A DNA stretch of 28,398 bases from REEB95 sp050729835 (lineage in GTDB: Bacteria > Pseudomonadota > Alphaproteobacteria > ATCC43930 > CGMCC-115725): assembly GCA_050729835.1 (NCBI GenBank), contig JBOHLS010000030.1, positions 1 to 28,398 of the forward strand. The letters are read 5' to 3'. The position numbers and the translations under genes were made by a program. Below the pieces are notes generated by a model, which saw only the letters and a list, made by a program, of their open reading frames with translations, was not told where the DNA came from and did not search any database. The first letter of the stretch is position 1. Each line of letters opens with the position of its first letter. Positions 18,607 through 26,582 of this stretch are shown one piece after another.

Positions 18607-19110
18607 TTAGCCTTGCTGGGGTTGTGTCGCCGCCGGCGCCTTAGCCTTCGCGGCGGGTAGTACGACCTTGCCCCCCAATTTTTCGACCGCGGCAACCGCG
18701 GCCTTCGATGCGCCCGCGACCTCGAGGGTTAGCGGTGCCTTCAATTCGCCCTTGGCGAGCAATTTCACGCCGTCCCAGGTGCGGCGCAGCACGCCGGCCT
18801 TGACGAGATCCTCGCCCTTCACGGTCGCACCGGTCTGAAGCACGCCCTGATCGAGCGCGCGCTGCAGCACGCCGAGATTGACCACCGCATAGCGCTTGCG
18901 GAAATCCTCGCGGTTGAAGCCGCGCTTGGGCAGCCGGCGATGGAGCGGTGTCTGGCCGCCCTCGAAGCCGTTGAGCGCGACGCCAGTGCGCGCCGTTTGG
19001 CCCTTGCCGCCGCGGCCGCTGGTCTTGCCCTTGCCCGAGCCGATGCCGCGACCGCGCCGCTTGGCGCGATAATGGGCGCCGCGGTTATCCTTGATCTCGT
19101 TGAGTTTCAT
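18607..19110 (-). CDS. rplO: 50S ribosomal protein L15
   Basis: L15 is a late-assembly large-subunit protein. The N-terminus MKLNEIKDNRGAHYRAKR, the glycine-rich GRGIGSGKGKTSGRGGKGQ and GFEGGQTPLHRRLPKRGF are canonical. I start at ATG 19110, with GGTGAG upstream, giving 167 residues; a TTG five codons earlier is less likely. The C-terminus ends in an Ala/Pro/Gln tail (AKAKAPAATQPQQG). A gap of 51 bases precedes it. Confidence 0.96.
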   Translation of the reverse strand: MKLNEIKDNRGAHYRAKRRGRGIGSGKGKTSGRGGKGQTARTGVALNGFEGGQTPLHRRLPKRGFNREDFRKRYAVVNLGVLQRALDQGVLQTGATVKGEDLVKAGVLRRTWDGVKLLAKGELKAPLTLEVAGASKAAVAAVEKLGGKVVLPAAKAKAPAATQPQQG

Positions 19111-19161
19111 TGTTCGCTCACCCAATTATGCAAAACGCGAGCCGATCCCGCAATCGCGGCA

Positions 19162-19398
19162 TCACGACGCAGCTTCGACCCGCAACAGATGCTTCACGCG
19201 CTCGATCATGCCGCGCACGGCGGGCGTATCCACCACCACGCACGAACGATGGCGCTTGTTGAGACCGAGACCCTTGAGCGTCGCCAGCGCCCAATCCGGC
19301 CGGCCGATCGGGCTGCCGATCTGGGTGATGCGTATGGCCTTGCCGCCCGCCGCTGCGGCATTTTTCGCCGGCCGCTTCGCCTTGGCTTGCTCGGCCAT
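19162..19398 (-). CDS. rpmD: 50S ribosomal protein L30
   Basis: L30 core IRITQIGSPIGRPDWALATLKGLGLNKRHRSCVVVDTPAVRGMI is visible in consecutive pieces and matches the bacterial family. The protein has 78 residues, about 18 more than the minimal form, because of a Lys/Ala-rich N-terminal stretch (MAEQAKAKRPAKNAAAAGGK). It lies 3 bases after rpsE, the conserved spc order. Confidence 0.95.
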   Translation of the reverse strand: MAEQAKAKRPAKNAAAAGGKAIRITQIGSPIGRPDWALATLKGLGLNKRHRSCVVVDTPAVRGMIERVKHLLRVEAAS

Positions 19399-19401
19399 GC
19401 G

Positions 19402-20034
19402 CTACTCCCGCGCCTCGGCCGCCGTGACGGCGCCCCGGCCGAGGATCTCGCTCACCTTCTTGCCGCGACGCTGCGCCACCGCCCGAGGACTAACCGAATG
19501 CGTCAACGCCTGGAAGGTCGCCTTGATCATATTGTGCGGGTTGGAGGTGCCGACCGACTTCGCCACCACGTCCTGCACGCCGAGCGCTTCGAAGATCGCC
19601 CGCATCGGGCCGCCGGCGATAATGCCGGTGCCCGGCCGCGCAGCGCGCAACACCACCCGGCCAGCGCCGAAGTGACCGATGATGTCGTGATGAAGCGTAC
19701 GGCCCTCGCGCAACGGAATGCGCACCAGTGCACGGCGCGCCTGCTCGGTCGCCTTGCGGATCGCCTCCGGCACCTCGCGCGCCTTGCCCGCGCCATAGCC
19801 GACCCGGCCCTTGCGATCGCCGACGATGACGAGTGCCGCAAAGCCGAAGCGCCGGCCGCCCTTCACCACCTTGGCGACGCGGTTGATGCCGACCAGTTTC
19901 TCGACGAATTCGCCTTCCCCCGCGCCATCGCTGTCGCGGTCGCGCGAGCGCGGACGGCGTTCGCGCGGCGGCCGTTCGCCGTCGCCTTGTCGAGGCGGCC
20001 CGCCGGCGGTGCGTGATCCGGGTGTGCGTGCCAT
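19402..20034 (-). CDS. rpsE: 30S ribosomal protein S5
   Basis: S5 lines the mRNA entry channel and affects decoding accuracy. The double-stranded-RNA-binding-like N-domain (FVEKLVGINRVAKVVKGGRR then FGFAALVIVGD) and the C-domain (AARPGTGIIAGGPMRAIFE, DVVAKSVGTSNPHNMIKAT) are complete. The 210-residue protein has an N-terminal extension of about 40 residues rich in Arg, Gly and Asp, longer than the E. coli form. The ATG at 20034 follows AGAAGG at 5 bases. Confidence 0.96.
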   Translation of the reverse strand: MARTPGSRTAGGPPRQGDGERPPRERRPRSRDRDSDGAGEGEFVEKLVGINRVAKVVKGGRRFGFAALVIVGDRKGRVGYGAGKAREVPEAIRKATEQARRALVRIPLREGRTLHHDIIGHFGAGRVVLRAARPGTGIIAGGPMRAIFEALGVQDVVAKSVGTSNPHNMIKATFQALTHSVSPRAVAQRRGKKVSEILGRGAVTAAEARE

Positions 20035-20047
20035 GAATGCCTTCTTT

Positions 20048-20416
20048 CTAGAATTGCAATCCGCCCTCGCGGGCGGCGTCGGCTAGGGCCTTAACCCGGC
20101 CATGGAACAGGTAGCCACCGCGATCGAATACGACGGCCGTGACGCCCGCCGCCTTGGCGCGCTCGGCCAACAGCTTGCCGACCGCCGCGGCGGCGTCCTT
20201 GTTGGCGCCGGTCTTGACGCCTTCCTTCAGCGTCTTGTCGAGGCTCGATGCCGCAGCCAGTGTGCGGCCGCTCGCGTCGTCGACGACTTGGGCATAAATG
20301 TGCTTCGACGACCGGAACACGGTCAGCCGCGGCTGACGTCGGACCGTGCGGCCGATGCGATAGCGGACGCGGCCTTGGCGGCGGGTAAAGAGATCCACGG
20401 TTTTGCGGCTGCTCAT
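20048..20416 (-). CDS. rplR: 50S ribosomal protein L18
   Basis: L18 binds 5S rRNA in the central protuberance. The 122-residue protein shows the basic N-terminus (MSSRKTVDLFTRRQGRVRYR), LTVFRSSKHIYAQVVDD, and the closing FDRGGYLFHGRVKALADAAREGGL. It lies between rplF and rpsE as in other spc operons. Confidence 0.97.
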   Translation of the reverse strand: MSSRKTVDLFTRRQGRVRYRIGRTVRRQPRLTVFRSSKHIYAQVVDDASGRTLAAASSLDKTLKEGVKTGANKDAAAAVGKLLAERAKAAGVTAVVFDRGGYLFHGRVKALADAAREGGLQF

Positions 20417-20424
20417 CGGCGTAC

Positions 20425-20958
20425 CTATTTCTTCTTGCCTTCCTTGCGCCGGACGATCTCCGTGCCATAGCGGATGCCCTTGCCCTTGTAAGGCTCGGGC
20501 ATGCGATACGCCCGGATCACCGCGGCGACTTGGCCGACCCGCTGGCGATCGGCGCCGGTGATGGTGATGCTGGTCGGCTTTTCGGCCGTGATCTTAACGT
20601 CAGACGGGATCGGGAACGTGACCTCGTGGCTGAACCCGAGCTGCAGGACCAGGTTCTTGCCTTGCACCGCGGCGCGATAGCCGACGCCTTCGATCTCGAG
20701 ATTCTTGGTGAAGCCGCGCGACACGCCGACGACCATGTTGTTGGCAAGCGCCCGCATCGTGCCCCAATGCATGCGGGCCCGCTTCGATTCGGTCTTGGGC
20801 TCGAACGACACCTTGCCGTCCTTCACCGTGGCGTTGACCTCAGCGGAGAGCGGCATGCTGAGGTTGCCGAGCTTGCCCTTGGCGGTGAACTTGCCGCCCG
20901 ACACCTCGACCGTCACCCCTTGCGGGATCGCCACCGGATAGCGGCCAATGCGCGACAT
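20425..20958 (-). CDS. rplF: 50S ribosomal protein L6
   Basis: L6 sits near the sarcin-ricin loop and the factor-binding site. The 177-residue protein starts MSRIGRYPVAIPQGV and ends with the signature PEPYKGKGIRYGTEIVRRKEGKKK, shown here in part as PYKGKGIRY. Length and order (14 bases after rpsH) are standard. Confidence 0.97.
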   Translation of the reverse strand: MSRIGRYPVAIPQGVTVEVSGGKFTAKGKLGNLSMPLSAEVNATVKDGKVSFEPKTESKRARMHWGTMRALANNMVVGVSRGFTKNLEIEGVGYRAAVQGKNLVLQLGFSHEVTFPIPSDVKITAEKPTSITITGADRQRVGQVAAVIRAYRMPEPYKGKGIRYGTEIVRRKEGKKK

Positions 20959-20972
20959 CGACGCGGTACTCC

Positions 20973-21368
20973 CTAGAACACGCGGCAGAGGACCTCGCCG
21001 CCGAGATTGGCGGCGCGGGCCTCGTTGTCCGACATGACGCCCTTGGGCGTCGACAAAATCGAAATGCCGAGCCCGTTATAGACCCGCGGCAGGTCGGAAA
21101 TCCGCGAGTAGACCCGGCGGCCGGGCTTGGAGATGCGGGTGATCTCGCGGATCACCGGCTCGCCGTCGACGTATTTGAGCTCGATTGTGAGCTCGGCCAC
21201 GCCAGGGCGGACCTCCTCGCGCGAATAGCCGCGGATGTAGCCCTCGCGCTGCAGCACCTCGAGCACGTTGGCACGAATCTTCGACGCCGGCGATTGCACC
21301 GTGGCTTTGCGCGCCTGCTGCGCATTGCGGATGCGCGTGAGCAAATCGCCGAGAGGATCGGTCATCAT
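20973..21368 (-). CDS. rpsH: 30S ribosomal protein S8
   Basis: S8 is a primary 16S rRNA binder and in E. coli represses the spc operon; whether that happens here cannot be told. The 131-residue protein starts MMTDPLGDLLTRIRNAQ and ends GISILSTPKGVMSDNEARAANLGGEVLC with RVF. Two tandem ATGs (21368, 21365) could each serve as the start. Confidence 0.97.
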   Translation of the reverse strand: MMTDPLGDLLTRIRNAQQARKATVQSPASKIRANVLEVLQREGYIRGYSREEVRPGVAELTIELKYVDGEPVIREITRISKPGRRVYSRISDLPRVYNGLGISILSTPKGVMSDNEARAANLGGEVLCRVF

Positions 21369-21381
21369 ACCGTCTTCTCCC

Positions 21382-21687
21382 TTACCAGCTCGACTTGACC
21401 ATGCCGGGCACTTGCCCGGCGGAGGCCAACTGGCGCAACGCGATACGCGACAGCTTGAACTTGCGGTAATAGCCCCGCGGACGGCCGGTCAGCTCGCAGC
21501 GATTGTGGATGCGCACCGCCGAGGAATTGCGCGGCAGCTCGGCGAGCTTGAGCCGCGCGGCGAAACGCTCTTCCGGCGTGAACGACTTGTCGTTCGCGAT
21601 CGCCTTGAGCTTCGCGCGCTTGGCGGCGAACCGCTTCACCATCCGCTCGCGTTTGCGATTGCGCCATATGGAACTGGTCTTCGCCAT
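21382..21687 (-). CDS. rpsN: 30S ribosomal protein S14 (zinc-independent form)
   Basis: S14 is a late-assembly head protein. The 101-residue form lacks the CxxC pairs of zinc-type S14 and shows NRCELTGRPRGYYRKFKLSR and GQVPGMVKSSW. An open frame extends upstream past the ATG at 21687, but that part overlaps rplE in another frame and is not S14. The start MAKTSSIWRN is canonical. Confidence 0.96.
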   Translation of the reverse strand: MAKTSSIWRNRKRERMVKRFAAKRAKLKAIANDKSFTPEERFAARLKLAELPRNSSAVRIHNRCELTGRPRGYYRKFKLSRIALRQLASAGQVPGMVKSSW

Positions 21688-21697
21688 ATCGCTGTCC

Positions 21698-22258
21698 TCA
21701 GTTGACGAAAGGCAGTTGGAAGCCGCGCAGTAGCGCCTTGGCTTCCTTGTCGGTCTTCGCGGTGGTGACGATGATGACATCCATGCCACGCACCGCGTCG
21801 ACCTGGTCATAGTTGATCTCGGGGAACACGAGCTGCTCCTTGAGGCCGAGCGCGTAATTGCCGCGGCCGTCGAAGCTCTTGCCCGAAAGGCCGCGGAAGT
21901 CGCGCACGCGCGGCAGCGCGATGTTCACCAGCCGGTCGAGGAACTCGTACATGCGCTCGCGCCGCAGCGTCACCTTGCAGCCGATCGGCAGGTTTTGCCG
22001 TAGCTTCCAGGTGGCGATCGACTTTTTCGACAGGGTGATCACCGGCTTCTGGCCGGTGATCGCGGTGAGCTCCTTGGCGGCGGCGTCGGTCTTCTTGGCA
22101 TCGACCACGGCCGTCTTGCCGACGCCCATGTTGACGACGATTTTCTCGAGGCGCGGGACCTCGAAGGCGTTTTTGTAGCCGAACTCCTTCATCATCTCGG
22201 GCCGCACCACCTTGTCGTAGTGCTCCTTGAGCCGGGTGATTGCGCGAGCCTCAGCCAT
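21698..22258 (-). CDS. rplE: 50S ribosomal protein L5
   Basis: L5 binds 5S rRNA and contacts S13 across the subunit interface. The 186-residue protein starts MAEARAITRLKEHYDK and contains VPRLEKIVVNMGVG, ITGQKPVITLSKKSIATWKLR and LPRVRDFRGLSGKSFDGRGNY. SIATWKLRQNLPIG differs slightly from the common SIAGFKLREGMPIG. The start overlaps the rplX end by 8 bases. Confidence 0.96.
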   Translation of the reverse strand: MAEARAITRLKEHYDKVVRPEMMKEFGYKNAFEVPRLEKIVVNMGVGKTAVVDAKKTDAAAKELTAITGQKPVITLSKKSIATWKLRQNLPIGCKVTLRRERMYEFLDRLVNIALPRVRDFRGLSGKSFDGRGNYALGLKEQLVFPEINYDQVDAVRGMDVIIVTTAKTDKEAKALLRGFQLPFVN

Positions 22259-22565
22259 CGAGCACCTCTCCGGAGGCGCGCGCGACGCGCACCTTCTTGC
22301 CGTCGGCCAGGACCTTGAAGCCGACGCGAGTCGGCTTGCCGGATTTCGGGTCCTTATGCGCGACGTTCGACATGTGGATCGCGCCTTCCTTTTCGACGAT
22401 GCCGCCGGGCTCGCCCGGCCGCTGCCGCGTGTGGCGCTTGACCATGTTGACGCCTTGCACGACGACGCGATTCACCTCGGCGAGCACGCGCAGCACCTCG
22501 CCTTCCTTGCCTTTGTCGCGGCCGGTGAGGACCACAACCTTGTCGCCCCTGCGGATCTTCAGCAT
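22251..22565 (-). CDS. rplX: 50S ribosomal protein L24
   Basis: L24 starts large-subunit assembly. The 104-residue protein has the KOW motif near its start (MLKIRRGDKVVVLTGRDKGKEG) and GVNMVKRHTRQRPGEPGGIVEKEG. The reading frame stays open well upstream inside rplN, but the ATG at 22565 gives the family's normal N-terminus. Its start overlaps the rplN stop by one base. Confidence 0.96.
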   Translation of the reverse strand: MLKIRRGDKVVVLTGRDKGKEGEVLRVLAEVNRVVVQGVNMVKRHTRQRPGEPGGIVEKEGAIHMSNVAHKDPKSGKPTRVGFKVLADGKKVRVARASGEVLDG

Positions 22566-22933
22566 CACAGCACCTCGGGCGCCAACGACATGATCTTCAT
22601 GAACTTTTTGGCGCGCAGCTCGCGCGTCACCGGCCCGAAGATACGGGTGCCGATCGGCTCGTTCTGGTTGTCGATCAGCACCGCGGCGTTGCGGTCGAAG
22701 CGGATCGCGCTGCCGTCGGCGCGGCGGATCGCCTGCGCCGTGCGCACGATGACTGCCTTGTGCACCTCGCCCTTCTTCACGCGGCCGCGCGGGATGGCTT
22801 CCTTCACCGAAACCACGATCACGTCGCCGACCGTCGCCCAGCGGCGCATCGAGCCGCCGAGGACCTTGATGCATTGGACGCGGCGGGCGCCGGAATTGTC
22901 CGCCACTTCGAGATTGGTCTGCATCTGGATCAT
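22565..22933 (-). CDS. rplN: 50S ribosomal protein L14
   Basis: L14 forms part of the subunit interface. The 122-residue protein starts MIQMQTNLEVADNSGARRV and contains KAVIVRTAQAIRRADGSAIRFD and GPVTRELRAKKFMKIMSLAPEVL, all canonical. The ATG overlaps the rpsQ stop by 4 bases. Confidence 0.97.
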   Translation of the reverse strand: MIQMQTNLEVADNSGARRVQCIKVLGGSMRRWATVGDVIVVSVKEAIPRGRVKKGEVHKAVIVRTAQAIRRADGSAIRFDRNAAVLIDNQNEPIGTRIFGPVTRELRAKKFMKIMSLAPEVL

Positions 22934-23295
22934 GGCGTTTCAGCCTTCTGCGGCGCCGCCTCGGCCGCGCCGGGCTTGCCGCGGCGGGCGCGCTTGCGGC
23001 CGCCCGCCGCCTCGGCCGAGACCGGATCGGCGGCCCGCGGCGCCGACGGCGCCGGAGCGCGCGTGACGGCCTCGATCACCCGCCAACGTTTGCGCTTCGA
23101 GATCGGACGGGTTTCCTCGATGCGGACGACGTCGCCAACCTTGTAGGCGTTCTCCTCGTCGTGCGCGGCGTATTTCTTCGAGCGCGTGATGAACTTCTTG
23201 TAGACGGGGTGCTGGAAGCGGCGGTCGACGCGCACCGTCACGGTCTTGTCCATGACGTCGCTGGTGACAACCCCCTGCAGGATGCGTTTCGGCAT
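22930..23295 (-). CDS. rpsQ: 30S ribosomal protein S17 with C-terminal extension
   Basis: The S17 core (MPKRILQGVVTSDVMDKTVTV, RFQHPVYKKFITRSKKY, GDVVRIEETRPISKRKRWRV) is complete in about 77 residues. The 121-residue protein then continues with about 40 residues rich in Ala, Pro, Arg and Lys (APAPSAPRAADPVSAEAAGG to KAETP), absent from standard S17 of 80 to 90 residues. The open frame extends upstream of 23295 into rpmC sequence, but MPKR is the family start. Confidence 0.95.
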   Translation of the reverse strand: MPKRILQGVVTSDVMDKTVTVRVDRRFQHPVYKKFITRSKKYAAHDEENAYKVGDVVRIEETRPISKRKRWRVIEAVTRAPAPSAPRAADPVSAEAAGGRKRARRGKPGAAEAAPQKAETP

Positions 23296-23306
23296 GGTTT
23301 CTGTCC

Positions 23307-23504
23307 CTAGGAGGCTTTGCGGGCGCGTTCGCCCATGATCGTCTTGATGCGCGCGATGTCGCGGCGCACCTGGCGCACGCGCGCGTTGTTCTCGAGCTGC
23401 CCGCTGGCGCGCTGGAAGCGCAGGTTGAAGGCCTCCTTCGCCAGCTGCTCGAGTTCGCCGCGGAGTTCGTCGTCGGTCTTGTGGCGGGTGTCGGCGGCCT
23501 TCAT
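23307..23504 (-). CDS. rpmC: 50S ribosomal protein L29
   Basis: This 65-residue two-helix protein lies at the exit tunnel and is part of the docking site for trigger factor and SRP. The sequence DDELRGELEQLAKEAFNLRF, RVRQVRRDIARIKTIMGER is typical. The ATG overlaps the rplP stop by 4 bases. Confidence 0.96.
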   Translation of the reverse strand: MKAADTRHKTDDELRGELEQLAKEAFNLRFQRASGQLENNARVRQVRRDIARIKTIMGERARKAS

Positions 23505-23932
23505 ACGGTCGGCTCCTCCACGTGACCCAGGCGAGTGACGAAGCGGGTGCCGATCGGCAGCTTGGCGGCGGCGAGGCCAAAGGCCTCGACCGCGAGCTGA
23601 TGCGGCACGCCGTCGAGCTCGAACAGGATGCGGCCCGGCTTGACCCGGCAGACGTAAAATTCCGGGCTGCCCTTGCCGCTGCCCATGCGGACCTCGGCCG
23701 GCTTCCGCGACACCGGCACGTCGGGGAAAATGTTGATCCAGACGCGGCCGACGCGCCGGATGTGGCGCGTGATGGCGCGCCGCGCCGCCTCGATCTGGCG
23801 CGCGGTGACGCGACCGGGCTCGGTTGCCTTGAGACCGTAAGTGCCGAAGGCCAGCGTATTGCCGCTGGTGGCGAGGCCGTGGATGCGGCCCTTGTGCGCC
23901 TTGCGGTATTTGAAGAATGCCGGTTGCAACAT
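23501..23932 (-). CDS. rplP: 50S ribosomal protein L16
   Basis: L16 helps form the A-site region and is needed for peptidyl transfer. The 143-residue protein starts MLQPAFFKYRKAHKGRI and contains WINIFPDVPVSRKPAEVRMG and GSPEFYVCRVKPGRILFELDG across adjacent stretches. Length and position after rpsC are standard; 23 bases separate the two. Confidence 0.97.
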   Translation of the reverse strand: MLQPAFFKYRKAHKGRIHGLATSGNTLAFGTYGLKATEPGRVTARQIEAARRAITRHIRRVGRVWINIFPDVPVSRKPAEVRMGSGKGSPEFYVCRVKPGRILFELDGVPHQLAVEAFGLAAAKLPIGTRFVTRLGHVEEPTV

Positions 23933-23955
23933 GATCGAACCCTAATTCTCTCTCC

Positions 23956-24636
23956 TCAGCCGCGCGCGGGCTGGGCTTCGGCGGCGCGCTTGTCCTGCGC
24001 CATCGGGTCGTGCTGGAGCACCTCGCCCTTGAACACCCAGACCTTGACGCCGCAGGTGCCGTAGGTCGTCTTGGCGGTGCCGTAGCCGAAATCGACGTCG
24101 GCGCGCAGCGTGTGCAGCGGCACGCGGCCCTCGCGATACCACTCCATGCGCGCGATCTCGGAGCCGCCGAGACGGCCCGAGCAGTTGATGCGGATACCGA
24201 GCGCGCCCAGGCGCATCGCCGACTGCACGGCGCGCTTCATGGCGCGGCGGAAGGCGACGCGGCGCTCGAGCTGCTGGGCGATGCCGTCGGCGATCAGCTT
24301 GGCGTCGATCTCGGGCTTGCGGATCTCGACGATGTTCAGGCTGACCTCGCTGTCGGTCATCCTGGCGATGTCGGCGCGCAGCTTCTCGATGTCGGCGCCC
24401 TTCTTGCCGATGACGACACCCGGGCGGGCCGAATGGATGGTGATGCGGGTCTTCTTGGCTGCGCGCTCGATGACGATGCGCGACACGCCGGCCTGGAGCA
24501 GCCGCTCGACCAGGAATTTGCGCAGCTTCAGGTCCTCGTGCAGCAGGTTGGAATAGTCCTTGCGCGCGAACCAGCGCGAATCCCAGGTCCGGTTGATGCC
24601 GAGCCGCAAGCCGACCGGATTGACCTTCTGGCCCAT
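23956..24636 (-). CDS. rpsC: 30S ribosomal protein S3
   Basis: S3 forms part of the mRNA entry tunnel helicase site. The 226-residue protein starts MGQKVNPVGLRLGINRTWDS, has the KH-type segment (HSARPGVVIGKKGADIEKLR) and ends with the S3 C-domain (GRLGGSEIARMEWYREGRVP, YGTAKTTYGTCGVKVW). The ATG shares its A with the rplV TAA stop. Confidence 0.97.
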   Translation of the reverse strand: MGQKVNPVGLRLGINRTWDSRWFARKDYSNLLHEDLKLRKFLVERLLQAGVSRIVIERAAKKTRITIHSARPGVVIGKKGADIEKLRADIARMTDSEVSLNIVEIRKPEIDAKLIADGIAQQLERRVAFRRAMKRAVQSAMRLGALGIRINCSGRLGGSEIARMEWYREGRVPLHTLRADVDFGYGTAKTTYGTCGVKVWVFKGEVLQHDPMAQDKRAAEAQPARG

Positions 24637-25121
24637 TACGCCTTCTCCTTGCCGCCGGCCTTGCTCTTGGCCTTGGGCTTCTTGCCGGCGCCGGCGGCCT
24701 TGGCATCCGCCGCGCCTTTGTCCTCGCCCGCTTCCTTGGCGGGCTCTTCAGCCGCGCGCTCGCGCACCACGACCAGCAGATTGGAAAAATATTTCTCGAT
24801 CGGCGAGATGCGGCCGCGGCCGCGGACGTGGAAGCGGCCGAGCGAGAAGGCGCGGCCGACCGTCGCCTCTTTCACGTAAAGCCGATCGACGTCGAGCTGA
24901 TGGTTGTTCTCGGCGTTGGCGATCGCCGCCTGCAGCACCTTGCGCACATCGCGCGCGATGCGCCGGCGATTGAAGGCGAGCTCGTTCAACGCCGCCGACG
25001 CGGTCTTGCCGCGGATCGCCTGGGCCACGAGGTTGAGCTTGCGCGGGCTGGTCTTGAGGGCGCGCGCATAGGCCGAGGCCTCGGTCTCTTCCAGGCGGCG
25101 CGGCGTGGATTGCTTGCCCAT
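24636..25121 (-). CDS. rplV: 50S ribosomal protein L22 with C-terminal Lys/Ala tail
   Basis: The L22 globular domain and tunnel hairpin are complete (TSPRKLNLVAQAIRGK, AIANAENNHQLDVDRLYVKEA, FHVRGRGRISPIEKYF). Of 161 residues, about the last 40 form an Ala/Lys/Glu-rich tail (EEPAKEAGEDKGAADAK to KSKAGGKEKA) beyond the 110 to 126 residue norm. The gene starts one base after rpsS. Confidence 0.96.
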   Translation of the reverse strand: MGKQSTPRRLEETEASAYARALKTSPRKLNLVAQAIRGKTASAALNELAFNRRRIARDVRKVLQAAIANAENNHQLDVDRLYVKEATVGRAFSLGRFHVRGRGRISPIEKYFSNLLVVVRERAAEEPAKEAGEDKGAADAKAAGAGKKPKAKSKAGGKEKA

Positions 25122-25122
25122 C

Positions 25123-25416
25123 TTACGGACCTTCCCCGACGCGTTTGACTTTCTTGTCCCCGGCGGTGTGGCCGTGGAACACGCGGGTCGGCGCGAACTC
25201 GCCGAATTTGTGGCCGATCATGTGTTCGGTCACCAGCACCGGCATGAATTTATGGCCGTTGTAGACGCCGAAGGTCAGCCCGACGAATTGCGGAAAGATC
25301 GTCGAGCGCCGCGACCACGTCTTGATGATTTCGTTGCGTCCGGAGGCGCGCGACTTTTCGGCTTTCTTCATCAGATAGCCGTCGACGAACGGTCCTTTCC
25401 ACACGGAACGTGCCAC
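25123..25416 (-). CDS. rpsS: 30S ribosomal protein S19
   Basis: S19 is in the small-subunit head next to S13. The 97-residue protein reads MARSVWKGPFVDGYLMKKAE, with TWSRRSTIFPQFVGLTFGVY and GEFAPTRVFHGHTAGDKKVKR in order. The start is GTG at 25416 (decoded as Met). Confidence 0.96.
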   Translation of the reverse strand: MARSVWKGPFVDGYLMKKAEKSRASGRNEIIKTWSRRSTIFPQFVGLTFGVYNGHKFMPVLVTEHMIGHKFGEFAPTRVFHGHTAGDKKVKRVGEGP

Positions 25417-25427
25417 GCTCTGGTCTC

Positions 25428-26246
25428 CTACTTGTCGCGCTTCCGCCGCAGGATGTAGCGGTCGGTTGCCTTGTTGTGACGCGTCTTGTTGCCCTTAGCG
25501 CCCTTGCCCCAGGGCGACACCGGATGCCGGTTGCCGCGGGTGCGACCGCCAAGCGGATGGTCCACCGGGTTCATCGCCTCGCCGCGCACGTTGCCGCGCC
25601 GACCGAGCCAGCGCGAGCGTCCGGCCTTGCCGATGACGACGTTCTGCTCGTCGGGATTCGACACCGCGCCGATCGTCGCCATGCAGTCGGCGCGCACCAT
25701 GCGCACCTCGCCCGAGGCGAGGCGCAGCAGAGCATAGCCGGCGTCGCGGCCGACGAGCTGGACGAAGGTGCCGGCGGCGCGCGCCAGCTGGCCGCCCTTG
25801 CCCGGTTTCATCTCGACGTTGTGGATGATGGTGCCGACCGGGATGTTGCGCATCGGCATGGCGTTGCCCGGCTTGACGTCGACGCGGTCGCCCGAGACGA
25901 CCTTGTCGCCGGCCTTGAGCCGCTGCGGCGCCAGGATGTAGCTCAGCTCGCCGTCGGCGTACTTGATCAGCGCGATGAAGCCGGAGCGGTTCGGATCGTA
26001 TTCGAGCCGCACAACCTCGGCCGGCACGTCCATCTTGCCGCGCTTGAAGTCGACCAAACGATAGCGCTTCTTGTGGCCACCGCCGCGCCAGCGCTGGGTG
26101 ATGCGGCCGAGATTGTTGCGGCCGCCCTGCTCGCGCTTGCCGACGGAAAGCGCCTTGACCGGACCGCCCTTCCACAACTCGCTGCGGTCGATCAGCACGG
26201 TGTGGCGCAGGCTCGGCGTGACCGGCCGGAATGTCTTGAGCGCCAT
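25428..26246 (-). CDS. rplB: 50S ribosomal protein L2
   Basis: L2 is needed for subunit joining and peptidyl transferase activity. The 272-residue protein contains MALKTFRPVTPSLRH, GGGHKKRYRLVDFKRGK, and the catalytic-centre region GEAMNPVDHPLGGRTRGNRH with the conserved histidine in NPVDHPLGG. Spacing to rplW is 3 bases. Confidence 0.97.
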   Translation of the reverse strand: MALKTFRPVTPSLRHTVLIDRSELWKGGPVKALSVGKREQGGRNNLGRITQRWRGGGHKKRYRLVDFKRGKMDVPAEVVRLEYDPNRSGFIALIKYADGELSYILAPQRLKAGDKVVSGDRVDVKPGNAMPMRNIPVGTIIHNVEMKPGKGGQLARAAGTFVQLVGRDAGYALLRLASGEVRMVRADCMATIGAVSNPDEQNVVIGKAGRSRWLGRRGNVRGEAMNPVDHPLGGRTRGNRHPVSPWGKGAKGNKTRHNKATDRYILRRKRDK

Positions 26247-26249
26247 GGT

Positions 26250-26582
26250 CTAGACTCCCGTCGTCACGTCAATCTTCGACCCGGCGGCCAAAGTGACGAT
26301 CGCCTTCTTGTAATCGGAACGCTCGCCGCGGCGGCCGCGCACCATCTTGCGCTTGCCCTTGACGCGCACGGTATTGACCGCCTCGACCTTGACCTTGAAT
26401 AGGCCCTCGACCGCGGCCTTGACCGACCGCTTGTCCGCATCCAAGGGCACGCGGAACGTGACCGCGTTGTACTCCGAGATCATGGTCGCCTTTTCGGTGA
26501 TCACCGGGTGGCGCACGATGTCGTACATCTGGTCGCGGGTGAGTACGGGGGTTTCCCGCTTGATGTAGCGAAAGCGGCTCAT
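26250..26582 (-). CDS. rplW: 50S ribosomal protein L23
   Basis: L23 lies at the tunnel exit and docks trigger factor and SRP. The core starts at MYDIVRHPVITEKAT; the 110-residue product has about 18 residues before that (MSRFRYIKRETPVLTRDQ). The upstream ATG at 26582 overlaps the rplD stop (ATGA), supporting this start, but the internal ATG at MYDIV gives the more usual L23 length and cannot be excluded. VNTVRVKGKRKMVRGRRGE is typical. Confidence 0.93.
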   Translation of the reverse strand: MSRFRYIKRETPVLTRDQMYDIVRHPVITEKATMISEYNAVTFRVPLDADKRSVKAAVEGLFKVKVEAVNTVRVKGKRKMVRGRRGERSDYKKAIVTLAAGSKIDVTTGV